Assembly (NCBI GenBank): GCA_028868335.1
Contig: JAGWUU010000085.1
Span: 1-11,023, forward strand
Length of the DNA stretch: 11,023 nucleotides
Origin: Sphingomonadales bacterium
GTDB taxonomy: Bacteria; Pseudomonadota; Alphaproteobacteria; Sphingomonadales; Sphingomonadaceae
Direction of reading: 5' to 3'
A program made the position numbers and the translations under genes. Below the pieces are notes generated by a model. It saw only the letters and a program-made list of their open reading frames with translations. It did not search any database and was not told where the DNA came from. This document shows positions 1-6,929 of the stretch, one piece after another; position 1 is the first letter of the stretch; each line of letters opens with the position of its first letter.

Positions 1-1
1 C

Positions 2-1129
2 GATGCGCTGGACTGCGAAAACATCGTCGCCCGTTGGAGCGGCGACGAGTTCCAGGCCCTGCTGCCCGGCGTGAAGAGCGTTGAGGAAGCGTGTCGCTAT
101 GCCGAGCGCATGCTTTCTGTGATGCGCGAACCTTGCGAGATCAATGGTCATTCACTCATTGTCAGCCTGTCGATCGGCATCGCCGTTTCACCCGTGCACG
201 GCAAGAATCTCGAAAACCTGATCGATGCCGCCGATGCTGCGATGTATCACGCCAAGCGCTCCGGCGGTTCGCAAATTCATGTCTATTCCGATGCGCTGCG
301 CGCGGAAGCGGAACTGGCCGTGATGCGCGAACTGGAGATGCGCGATGCGCTCGCCCGGAACTATTTCAGCCTCTACTTCCAACCGCAGCTCAATTGCCGC
401 GATGATGCGGACCACGCAGTCGAGGCATTGATCCGCTGGGTTGATCCACGCCGGGGCGTCATCCTGCCCGGCGATTTCATTCCGTTAGCCGAACAGTCGG
501 ACTTCATCTGCGACATCGGGCAATGGGTAATCCTGGAAGCCGTCAAGACGATCCGGGCCTGGCGCGATCGCGGGTTGAATGTTCGCATTTCGGTCAACGT
601 CGCACCGCCGCAGCTTCAGCGCGTGGAATTCATTCCCTTCATCCGTGCCTGCCTGTCGCAGGAGGGTGTGCCGCCAGAACTGCTTGAAATCGAGATTACC
701 GAAACATTTGCCATGACCATGGATGCGCTGATCGCCGAGCGGCTGCGCGGCCTGCACGACTTTGGCGTGTCGATCGCAATCGACGATTTCGGCACAGGCT
801 ATTCCAACCTTGCCCGCTTGTCTCGCCTGCCGATCAACCGCTTGAAAATGGACAAATCCATGATCGAGCGAGTGGAGAGCAGTCGTCCTGCGCGCACAAT
901 CGCCAAGTCGGTGATCGATCTTGCGCACAACCTGGGTTTTTCCTGCATCGCCGAGGGCGTCGAAACGGCAGAGCAGCACAACGCGCTCAACCTGCTCGGG
1001 TGCGACGCGTTGCAGGGTTTCCACTTCGCCCGACCGATGCCCGCCGAGGATGCCTTCGCATGGCTTCAGGACGCCAGGGGCGAGCCGAGTCCGTTTCTCT
1101 CACCCCGCGCAGCGAAGATGAACCTATGA
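2..1129 (+). CDS. GGDEF-EAL cyclic-di-GMP turnover protein, 5' end missing
   Basis: The gene enters the window already open; 375 residues are visible and the N-terminal part (any sensor domain and the first part of GGDEF) lies outside. The GGDEF signature is present as SGDEF (38-52), followed by the rest of a diguanylate cyclase domain. The product-inhibition I-site (RxxD, just before the signature) reads DCEN, so it appears lost. A complete EAL phosphodiesterase domain follows: EAL (422-430), the NVAPPQL segment, EIEITET, DDFGTGYSNL (from 782), LKMDKSM, AEGVET (from 950) and LQGFHF. All the metal- and substrate-binding positions I can recognise are kept, so cyclic-di-GMP hydrolysis to pGpG is likely; whether the SGDEF domain still makes cyclic-di-GMP is open. 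The product should be cytoplasmic or membrane-anchored. The stop codon overlaps the next start (ATGA, 1126-1129), placing it at the upstream end of the visible operon and linking cyclic-di-GMP turnover to the genes downstream. Confidence 0.93.
   Translation, partial: DALDCENIVARWSGDEFQALLPGVKSVEEACRYAERMLSVMREPCEINGHSLIVSLSIGIAVSPVHGKNLENLIDAADAAMYHAKRSGGSQIHVYSDALRAEAELAVMRELEMRDALARNYFSLYFQPQLNCRDDADHAVEALIRWVDPRRGVILPGDFIPLAEQSDFICDIGQWVILEAVKTIRAWRDRGLNVRISVNVAPPQLQRVEFIPFIRACLSQEGVPPELLEIEITETFAMTMDALIAERLRGLHDFGVSIAIDDFGTGYSNLARLSRLPINRLKMDKSMIERVESSRPARTIAKSVIDLAHNLGFSCIAEGVETAEQHNALNLLGCDALQGFHFARPMPAEDAFAWLQDARGEPSPFLSPRAAKMNL
1126..1129 (+). promoter_or_regulatory. ATGA stop/start overlap, GGDEF-EAL to TonB receptor
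   Basis: The TGA of the GGDEF-EAL gene (1127-1129) shares two bases with the ATG of the receptor gene (1126-1128). Only a weak purine stretch (AGCGAAGA, 1111-1118) precedes it, so translation of the receptor probably depends on ribosomes finishing the upstream gene. It also fixes the receptor start. Confidence 0.7.
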
Positions 1130-3261
1130 GCTTTTTCTCCCAATTTCGTTTCGGGCGGCGCCCGCTCGCCCGGACAGCCGCATGTGCCCTGGCACTTGTC
1201 GGCTTGATTGCAGCCGCGAGTGTCGGCGCGCAATCTCTTGCCGCGCCAGTCCCCGCGCCGCCGAAAGGCGATAATGCGGCAGCTGGGGTTGCTCCTCTAA
1301 CCGACGCGGACGCCAATGGTGAAAACGGCGACAAGCTGATTGGCATGTCGCTGGAAGACCTGCTCGCCCAGGAAGTTACGTCTGCGGCCAAGAAGCCGCA
1401 AAAGGCCAGTGACAGCGCCGCGGCGATCTATGTCATCACCCAGGAGGATATCCGTCGCTCCTCCGCACACACCATCCCTGACCTTTTGCGCATGGTTCCA
1501 GGGATCGACGTGGCTGACATAAACAATTCCTACGTTTCGGTCTCGGCGCGGGGTTTCACCTCGCAGTTTGCCGCCAACATGCTGGTGATGGTGGACGGCG
1601 CCTCGACCTTCAGTTCTTCGCTTAGCGGCATCTTCTGGGATCAGGCGCTTGTGCCGTTGCAGGATATCGAGCGGATCGAGGTGATCCGCGGACCGGGCGG
1701 CTCGCTTTGGGGCAGCAATGCGGTCAGCGGCATCATCAACATCATTACCAAGCAATCGGTCGACACGCAGGGCGTTCGGGCGAGCATCAAGGCGGGGAAC
1801 CGCCAGCAATCGGCCGAACTGTCGTTCGGCCATCAGGCGGGTGATAACCTGTCCTATCGCATTTACGGCAATGTCCGCCGCAACGATGGATTGGTCGACC
1901 AGAGCGGCAACTCCCTCGGCAGCGACTGGCTGGGCGGCCTTGCCGGAATCCGCGCAGATTTCGCGCCTACGCCCAATGATACCGTGGTCACTCAGGCAGA
2001 GTTGACGCGGGGTCAATTGCACGAGCCGGAGGAGGTCATCCGCGCCAATCTGCTGAACCCCGGCTATGACTTGGTGGTGCGTGACAATCGCTTTGCGACG
2101 CAGCTTGGCCTGTTGCGCTGGTCGCACAAGGCCTCCGACGATTTTGACCTCTATTTCACGCACAGCCTGCGAACCGACTTCGGCGCCCGGGTTGAGCGAA
2201 GCATGGGGGATGTCAGCATCGAGGCGCATATTCGCGCGATCCCGACGCATGATTTGAATATCGGTGTCAGCGGACGCATCGCTCACGATCTGCTCACTGG
2301 CTCGCCGGTTCTGTCGTTCAGCCAGAAATCGAACACCGACCGATGGGTCACCGCCTATATTCAGGACGACATCAGCCTGGTCCCGGACAGGCTCCGCCTG
2401 ACGGTCGGCACCAAGGTTGAAGACAACAACTTCACCGGTTTCGAGATTCAGCCCAACGCGCGCCTGTTTTTGCGGGCAAATCCGCGCTTGGCCGCGTGGG
2501 CGTCGATCTCGCGCGCGGTGCGTACTCCGCTGCTGCTGCAACGGAACGACAACTACCAATACGGCGTCCTGATGCCGGGCGAGCCGGGCAATCCCGCGCC
2601 ACTGCCGCTCTATCAGGTTCTCGCCGGCAACCCCCAATCGAAAGCGGAGAACGTTCTTGCTTACGAACTGGGGGTGCGCGGCCAGATTTCCACGCACTGG
2701 GCATTCGACTTCTCGGCGTTCTACAACCGCTATGATCACCTGATGACCGCGGATCTGACGTCGATCACGCCCATCTTCATCCCCAACATCCCGTTCCCCG
2801 TGGGGCTTTCGGGCAACTTCACCACGGCCAACAACATGAAGGGCCATGGCAAGGGATTCGAAATTCTTCTGAAGGGCGATGTCACCAACTGGTGGGAGGC
2901 TGAGGCATCCTGGTCGTATCTTGATGCAACCGAAACCGCCTATCCCAGCCGGGCGATCGCTGTGGCTGCGTTGATTCCCTTCGATGCCACGCCAGCGCAT
3001 CAGTTGCGGCTGCGCAGCCGCTTCAAGTTGTCCAACAGCTTCTCGATGAACGCGGATGTTCACTACGTTGGCGCAGTCGCCCATGGAGTGATCCCCGCCC
3101 ATACCGATCTTGCGCTCCGTGCGGAATATCGTGTGACGTCGGGTATGGACATCTCGTTGATCGGGAACAATCTTTTGAAAAAGGCGACCGCAGAGGTTAC
3201 CTATTTCCCGCAAAACTATGTTCCGCGCACTGTTGCGCTTCAACTCAGGTCGCGATTCTAA
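1126..3261 (+). CDS. TonB-dependent outer-membrane receptor of the YfiR-kinase locus
   Basis: A 711-residue receptor. The start at 1126 was chosen because the protein then opens with a classic signal peptide (basic RFGRRPLAR, hydrophobic core, likely cleavage after about A35 in ASVGAQS) and because ATG and the previous stop form an ATGA overlap; the same frame is open back to 1000, but that extension would bury the signal. After an acidic linker comes a helix-like SLEDLLAQEVTSAAKK segment (residues 75-90), then the plug (about 90-208: YVITQEDIRRSS, IPDLLRMVPGIDV, ARGF, MLVMVDG, ERIEVIRGPGGSLWGSNAVSG in pieces) and a beta-barrel ending in a terminal phenylalanine (RSRF). There is no STN signalling domain, so this is not a FecA-type transducer. 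The ligand cannot be told from sequence. The gene sits 11 bases before a YfiR-family gene, an arrangement that suggests an outer-membrane partner in signalling rather than, or in addition to, nutrient uptake. Confidence 0.93.
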   Translation: MSFFSQFRFGRRPLARTAACALALVGLIAAASVGAQSLAAPVPAPPKGDNAAAGVAPLTDADANGENGDKLIGMSLEDLLAQEVTSAAKKPQKASDSAAAIYVITQEDIRRSSAHTIPDLLRMVPGIDVADINNSYVSVSARGFTSQFAANMLVMVDGASTFSSSLSGIFWDQALVPLQDIERIEVIRGPGGSLWGSNAVSGIINIITKQSVDTQGVRASIKAGNRQQSAELSFGHQAGDNLSYRIYGNVRRNDGLVDQSGNSLGSDWLGGLAGIRADFAPTPNDTVVTQAELTRGQLHEPEEVIRANLLNPGYDLVVRDNRFATQLGLLRWSHKASDDFDLYFTHSLRTDFGARVERSMGDVSIEAHIRAIPTHDLNIGVSGRIAHDLLTGSPVLSFSQKSNTDRWVTAYIQDDISLVPDRLRLTVGTKVEDNNFTGFEIQPNARLFLRANPRLAAWASISRAVRTPLLLQRNDNYQYGVLMPGEPGNPAPLPLYQVLAGNPQSKAENVLAYELGVRGQISTHWAFDFSAFYNRYDHLMTADLTSITPIFIPNIPFPVGLSGNFTTANNMKGHGKGFEILLKGDVTNWWEAEASWSYLDATETAYPSRAIAVAALIPFDATPAHQLRLRSRFKLSNSFSMNADVHYVGAVAHGVIPAHTDLALRAEYRVTSGMDISLIGNNLLKKATAEVTYFPQNYVPRTVALQLRSRF

Positions 3262-3272
3262 ACGGCAAAGTG

Positions 3273-3794
3273 ATGGCCATGGCTCGTCCCGGCGGCATGA
3301 ACCGCCGACATCTGATACTGGCAATTGGCCTTGCTTTGCTGGGAGCGGGCGAAGCGCGCGCGGAAGCGGGCGCCGATCTCAGCGCGGCTCTGATCTACAA
3401 CATCATCCGCTTTGTCGAATTTCCCGACACCTCCTCGACACTGCGGTTGTGCGTGCGGCAGGGTGATCAATTGGCAAACGCACTGCGGCAGCTCAATGGC
3501 CGGCCTGCTGGACGCTTGCAGGTCCGCGTCGTCACGACGGAGGGCATGGAGGGGCTTCATGGGTCGTGCGACGTCGTCGTCATCGGTGGGACACCGGCCT
3601 ATTCGTTCGGCCGCCCCGCCGCCGGGCAGATGCTGATCGGAGATACGGAGAATTTCGTTGAAAGCGGTGGCACGGTGGGCTTGATCCGTTTCGGTCGCCA
3701 GACGCGCTTTGCGATCAACGCCACGGCGGTCCAGCGGTCGAAGCTGCGGGTCAGTTCGCAGGTAATGCAGCTTGCCGCCAAGGTGATCAGATGA
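3273..3794 (+). CDS. YfiR-family periplasmic regulator (DUF4154)
   Basis: A small exported protein (173 residues from ATG 3273). GTG 3270, ATG 3279 and ATG 3297 are also in frame; none has a strong ribosome binding site, and a start at 3297 would give the tidiest signal peptide (MNRRHLILAIGLALL, cleavage near ARA-EAG). The mature part carries the YfiR family pattern in order: an ALIYNIIRFVEFP helix (39-51), a strand LRLCV, a SCDVVVIGG strand (98-106), MLIGDTENFVESGG (120-133), and the closing FAIN...VQRSKLRVSSQVMQLA. In Pseudomonas, YfiR sits in the periplasm and holds down the CHASE8 cyclase YfiN until the outer-membrane lipoprotein YfiB binds it. Two cysteines (C60, C99) could form a disulphide. 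Here it lies between a TonB-dependent receptor and a CHASE8-like kinase and overlaps the kinase gene by ATGA, so the kinase is its most likely target. Family call is firm from motifs; the target is inferred. Confidence 0.88.
   Translation: MAMARPGGMNRRHLILAIGLALLGAGEARAEAGADLSAALIYNIIRFVEFPDTSSTLRLCVRQGDQLANALRQLNGRPAGRLQVRVVTTEGMEGLHGSCDVVVIGGTPAYSFGRPAAGQMLIGDTENFVESGGTVGLIRFGRQTRFAINATAVQRSKLRVSSQVMQLAAKVIR
3791..3794 (+). promoter_or_regulatory. ATGA stop/start overlap, YfiR-like to kinase
   Basis: The TGA of the YfiR-family gene (3792-3794) overlaps the ATG of the kinase gene (3791-3793). This suggests translational coupling and a matched supply of the periplasmic regulator and its presumed membrane partner. 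An in-frame ATG at 3806 is an alternative kinase start but does not use the coupling. Confidence 0.7.
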
Positions 3795-6109
3795 CTTCGG
3801 CGGTAATGGCAAGGCGAGGGTTTACCGAACTACCCTTTCGCACAAAACTGACGCTGTTGACGCTGACCGGCACGGCGATCGCGCTGCTGGTCTCCTGTCT
3901 CGGCCTGATCGGCATGCAGATACACAACCAGCGGCTGGCCGCCCAGCAACGCTATGGCCAGATCGCCTCGGTTCTTTCTTCGAATCTGGGTGCCGCCGTG
4001 GTGTTCAACGATCCCGTTGCCGCCGACAAGATTCTCGCCTCGGTGCACAGCGTTCCCGACATCGAGTGGAGCGCCGTCATCAACCTGCAAGGGCACGTTG
4101 TCGGCCACTATGCCGCCACCCAATCGGGGGCGGGGCAGCCTGCGGTTCGATTGCAGTCGGTACTTGCTACATGTGGCAATGCCGCTGATCCCGTCTGGGG
4201 AAGCGACGATGAAAGCCTGTGCGTGCCGGTCCGTATCGACGATGGCAAGGTTGGCGTGCTGGTGCTTGGTCTTCAGAACCGGGCGCTGGTCAAGATACTG
4301 AGCGACAACATCGGCATAGCGATTCTTCTGTTCGGCCTTTGCCTTGGCGTGGGCTATTCGGTCTCGGCCATTCTGCAACGCATGGTGTTCCGTCCGCTTG
4401 ACCGGTTGCAGCAAACCATGCGCAAAATCGGCAGTTCGGGCGACTATCAGATGCGCCTTCAGCCCTTCAGCGATCCTGATTTCAATCAGATCATCGGCAG
4501 CTTCAATGCCATGCTCGATGAAATTGCCCGCCGCAACGATGCGCTTTCCGATACGATGGGGCAATTGCGTGCGGCGCATGACCGTGCCGAGCATGCCAAC
4601 ATCGCCAAGTCGCAGTTCCTTGCCAACATGAGCCACGAGTTGCGCACCCCGCTCAACGCTATCATCGGCTATACCGAGGTGCTTCAGGACGAATTGGAAC
4701 AGCGGGGCAACACGCGCTCGCTTGAGGATGTGAAGTGGGTTTACAGTTCAGCCCAGCAACTCCTCGAACTGATCAATGGGCTTCTCGACCTCTCGAAGAT
4801 CGAGGCGGGGCGCATGGAAGTGGAAATCTGCAGCTTCGATATCCGCAAGCTGTTGCGCGAGGTTGAAGCGCTGTTGTTGCCGCTTGCTGCCGCCAAGCAG
4901 AATACGCTGGTGATGGAGATCGACGACACCGTAACGGCGGCCAACAACGATTCGACCAAACTGCGCCAGTGCCTGCTCAATCTCGGCAGCAATGCCTGCA
5001 AGTTCACCGAGGGTGGCTTCGTCCACATCCACGCCCGCAACGACGGCGACGACCTGGTGTTTGACGTTGCGGATACGGGGATCGGGCTTACCGAAGCCGA
5101 GGCGCAGAAGCTGTTCCAACCATTTGTCCAGAGCGATACCTCGACCACGCGCAAGTACGGCGGCACGGGACTCGGCCTTGCCATTACGTCCCGCTTCGCA
5201 ACCATGATGGGTGGAGCCGCGACGGTGGTGAGCACGCCGCGGGTCGGTTCAACCTTCACGGTCCGCATCGCGAGCGATCTCGCCAGAAAGCGGGCAGAAG
5301 GCGATACGGAGGTCAAGGTCGACACCTCGACTATCGAGGATGTCGAGGTCTGCGCGCCCAGGCCGCGTCCCGTTGCGCTGGTGATGGAGGATGAGCCGAG
5401 TTCGGTGGAGCTGCTGCGCCGCCTGCTCGAACGCAAGGGCTATGATACCGTGGTGGCGGGCGATGGTGCGGCCGGGCTTGCCATGGCGAGCAAATCGCCG
5501 CCCGATGTTATCCTGCTCGACATTGGCTTGCCGCGGTTCGACGGATGGCAGGTTCTTGAAGCCTTGCGAGAGGATCCACGCCTGCAGGCCATACCTACGG
5601 TGGTGGTCAGCGTCGATGATCGCCGTCGCAAGTCCATGGACGAAGGGGCTAGCGACCACCTGGTGAAGCCGCTCGATCGCGCCGAGCTGGACGCGGTGCT
5701 GTCGCTGTACGAACAGCGGCGCAGTGGCCGGATTCTCCTTGTCGAGGACGATGAGGCGACGCGTCGGCTGTACGAGCGCGGCATTGGCCAGTGCGGCTAT
5801 GCGGTAACGTGTGCTCGCAACGGCCTTGAAGCGCTCGAACGGTTGGCCGAAGCGGAATTCGATCTAGTGGTGACCGACCTGATGATGCCCAAACTTGATG
5901 GACACGGCCTTATCGCCGCCATTGGCGAAATTGACATGCCCCGCCGTCCCGCGGTTGTGGTGATGACCGGCAAACCGCTCAGCCACGATGAGGAGCGCGG
6001 GCTGGGCGGCAAGGTCGATGCGATACTTGCGAAGGGCGAACTCAGTCCCCGTCGTCTCGCCACCAAGATTGGAACTTTGGTGCGGCAGCCCAACGAGGAG
6101 CAGGTATGA
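3791..6109 (+). CDS. CHASE8-like/HAMP hybrid sensor histidine kinase with two receiver domains
   Basis: A 772-residue inner-membrane kinase. Order: cytoplasmic start, TM1 (about 19-41), a periplasmic domain (about 42-172) with the CHASE8-type pattern LGAAVVFNDPVAADKIL near 66-82 and PDIEWSAVI, TM2 (about 173-195), HAMP (about 196-250), HisKA with the H-box SHELRTPLN and phospho-acceptor H282, then a HATPase domain with N-box N397/N401, G1 DTGIG (428-432), F-box and G2 GGTGLGL (457-463). Two receiver domains follow. REC1 (about 527-640) has E533/D534, phospho-site D577, S607 and K626-P. REC2 (about 647-765) has D653/D654, D696, T726 and K748, but K748 is followed by G instead of the usual P. 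No Hpt domain is seen. CHASE8 is the sensor domain of YfiN-type cyclases controlled by YfiR, and the YfiR-family gene directly overlaps this one, so the kinase is probably gated by that protein. Two periplasmic cysteines (C128, C144) may pair. Confidence 0.93.
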   Translation: MTSAVMARRGFTELPFRTKLTLLTLTGTAIALLVSCLGLIGMQIHNQRLAAQQRYGQIASVLSSNLGAAVVFNDPVAADKILASVHSVPDIEWSAVINLQGHVVGHYAATQSGAGQPAVRLQSVLATCGNAADPVWGSDDESLCVPVRIDDGKVGVLVLGLQNRALVKILSDNIGIAILLFGLCLGVGYSVSAILQRMVFRPLDRLQQTMRKIGSSGDYQMRLQPFSDPDFNQIIGSFNAMLDEIARRNDALSDTMGQLRAAHDRAEHANIAKSQFLANMSHELRTPLNAIIGYTEVLQDELEQRGNTRSLEDVKWVYSSAQQLLELINGLLDLSKIEAGRMEVEICSFDIRKLLREVEALLLPLAAAKQNTLVMEIDDTVTAANNDSTKLRQCLLNLGSNACKFTEGGFVHIHARNDGDDLVFDVADTGIGLTEAEAQKLFQPFVQSDTSTTRKYGGTGLGLAITSRFATMMGGAATVVSTPRVGSTFTVRIASDLARKRAEGDTEVKVDTSTIEDVEVCAPRPRPVALVMEDEPSSVELLRRLLERKGYDTVVAGDGAAGLAMASKSPPDVILLDIGLPRFDGWQVLEALREDPRLQAIPTVVVSVDDRRRKSMDEGASDHLVKPLDRAELDAVLSLYEQRRSGRILLVEDDEATRRLYERGIGQCGYAVTCARNGLEALERLAEAEFDLVVTDLMMPKLDGHGLIAAIGEIDMPRRPAVVVMTGKPLSHDEERGLGGKVDAILAKGELSPRRLATKIGTLVRQPNEEQV

Positions 6110-6136
6110 TGTACCGCACGCTCCTTCAATTCTGGC

Positions 6137-6146
6137 AAGGACAGGA
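6137..6146 (+). promoter_or_regulatory. Ribosome binding site fixing the receiver-protein start
   Basis: AAGGACAGGA lies six bases before the ATG at 6153. The same frame is open back to 5988, inside the kinase gene, but only the 6153 start has a Shine-Dalgarno sequence and begins just before the receiver fold. Confidence 0.6.
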
Positions 6147-6152
6147 ATATCC

Positions 6153-6887
6153 ATGCTGAACCGTGAAAATTCTACGGATTTGGGATGCCCTCACATCGTC
6201 GTTATCGACGATGTCGAAGGCAACCGCGCCGTGGTATGTCGGCATCTGGAACGGTATGGCTTTGACTTCGAAGCGTTCGAAGGTGGCGAGGCCGCGCTTC
6301 GCGCGATGCAGGTGCGTCCACCGGACCTCGTCCTCCTCGATTACATGATGCCGGAGATGAACGGGGTGGATGTGTTGCGCGTCATGCGCAGCAATCCGTT
6401 TCTGGCGGAGATCCCGGTCATCATGCTGACGGCGCGGGCGGAAGGTGATGCGGTGGTCGAGGCGCTCAATGCCGGTGCGGACGACTATGTGACCAAGCCT
6501 ATCGACTTTGAAGTTCTCAAGGCGCGGATCGCTTCCCATCTGGCCAAGTTCAACCGTTCCGACGGGTTGCGCAGGGCCAACGCCTCGCTCGACGAGCGGG
6601 TGACGCTGCGCGTTCTGGCGATCGACGAGCTGAAATCGGAGCTTGAACGCGAAGTGCGTCAGCGGATGGCACTTCAGCAGGAAAACGAGGCGCTGCGCAA
6701 GGAGATCGGGAGGGAACCCGCCGCCCCCGGATTCCATCCTGCCGGCGATGCCAATTGGCGGACGACCGTTGAACGGATCGGCCGCACTGTCGATGCCCTT
6801 GTCGTTGCCGCCCAGGCCGGACAACCGATGAACCGAGCCCAATTGCTCGATCTGCAATCGCAGGTGGCCAAGCTGCTGGCGCTGTAA
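6153..6887 (+). CDS. Stand-alone response regulator: receiver domain plus coiled-coil tail
   Basis: A 244-residue cytoplasmic protein. Residues about 13-130 form a full receiver domain: IVVIDD with D19/D20, phospho-site D63 in LLDYMMPEMNG, T93 in IMLTAR, and K115 in DYVTKP. From about 138 to 185 the sequence is rich in E, K, R, L and A with heptad spacing (KSELEREVRQRMALQQENEAL), typical of a coiled coil, followed by a Pro/Gly linker and a final helical segment (about 200-244) that I do not recognise. There is no DNA-binding, GGDEF, EAL or HD-GYP output. It probably accepts phosphate from the kinase encoded 43 bases upstream and acts by protein contact; the GGDEF-EAL protein at the head of the operon is a possible partner, which is inference. 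Its start was set by the ribosome binding site at 6137-6146. It is the last gene of the plus-strand operon. Confidence 0.9.
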   Translation: MLNRENSTDLGCPHIVVIDDVEGNRAVVCRHLERYGFDFEAFEGGEAALRAMQVRPPDLVLLDYMMPEMNGVDVLRVMRSNPFLAEIPVIMLTARAEGDAVVEALNAGADDYVTKPIDFEVLKARIASHLAKFNRSDGLRRANASLDERVTLRVLAIDELKSELEREVRQRMALQQENEALRKEIGREPAAPGFHPAGDANWRTTVERIGRTVDALVVAAQAGQPMNRAQLLDLQSQVAKLLAL

Positions 6888-6905
6888 TTCAGTTCATGCG
6901 TTCGT

Positions 6906-6920
6906 GATCCAGCTAGGATC
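6906..6920. terminator. Weak hairpin in the convergent gap
   Basis: GATCC-AGCTA-GGATC is a 5-bp inverted repeat with a 5-base loop in the 42-base gap between the converging receiver-protein and dehydrogenase genes. Position suits a shared terminator, but the stem is short and no T-run follows on either strand, so a factor-dependent end elsewhere is just as likely. Confidence 0.2.
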
Positions 6921-6929
6921 GGATGGGCA

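Noticed and set aside
1000..1125. An upstream start for the first TonB receptor at 1000
   Set aside because: It would add 42 Arg-rich residues before the signal peptide and overlap the EAL gene by about 130 bases; ATG 1126 with the ATGA overlap is far better.
1297..3324. A 675-codon open frame on the minus strand opposite the first TonB receptor and the start of the YfiR-like gene
   Set aside because: Its translation is rich in Arg, His, Val and Asp with no recognisable domain, while the plus strand codes for a clear receptor. It is the usual antisense shadow of high-GC coding DNA.
3830..4636. A 268-codon minus-strand open frame opposite the kinase
   Set aside because: Lies wholly over the membrane and sensor part of a well-supported kinase and shows no protein-family features.
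5988..6152. An upstream start for the receiver protein at 5988
   Set aside because: The extra 55 residues overlap the second receiver domain of the kinase in another frame and have no family features; ATG 6153 has a good ribosome binding site.
6906..6920. The convergent-gap hairpin as a firm intrinsic terminator
   Set aside because: The stem has only five pairs and no T-run on either side, so it is listed only as a weak candidate.
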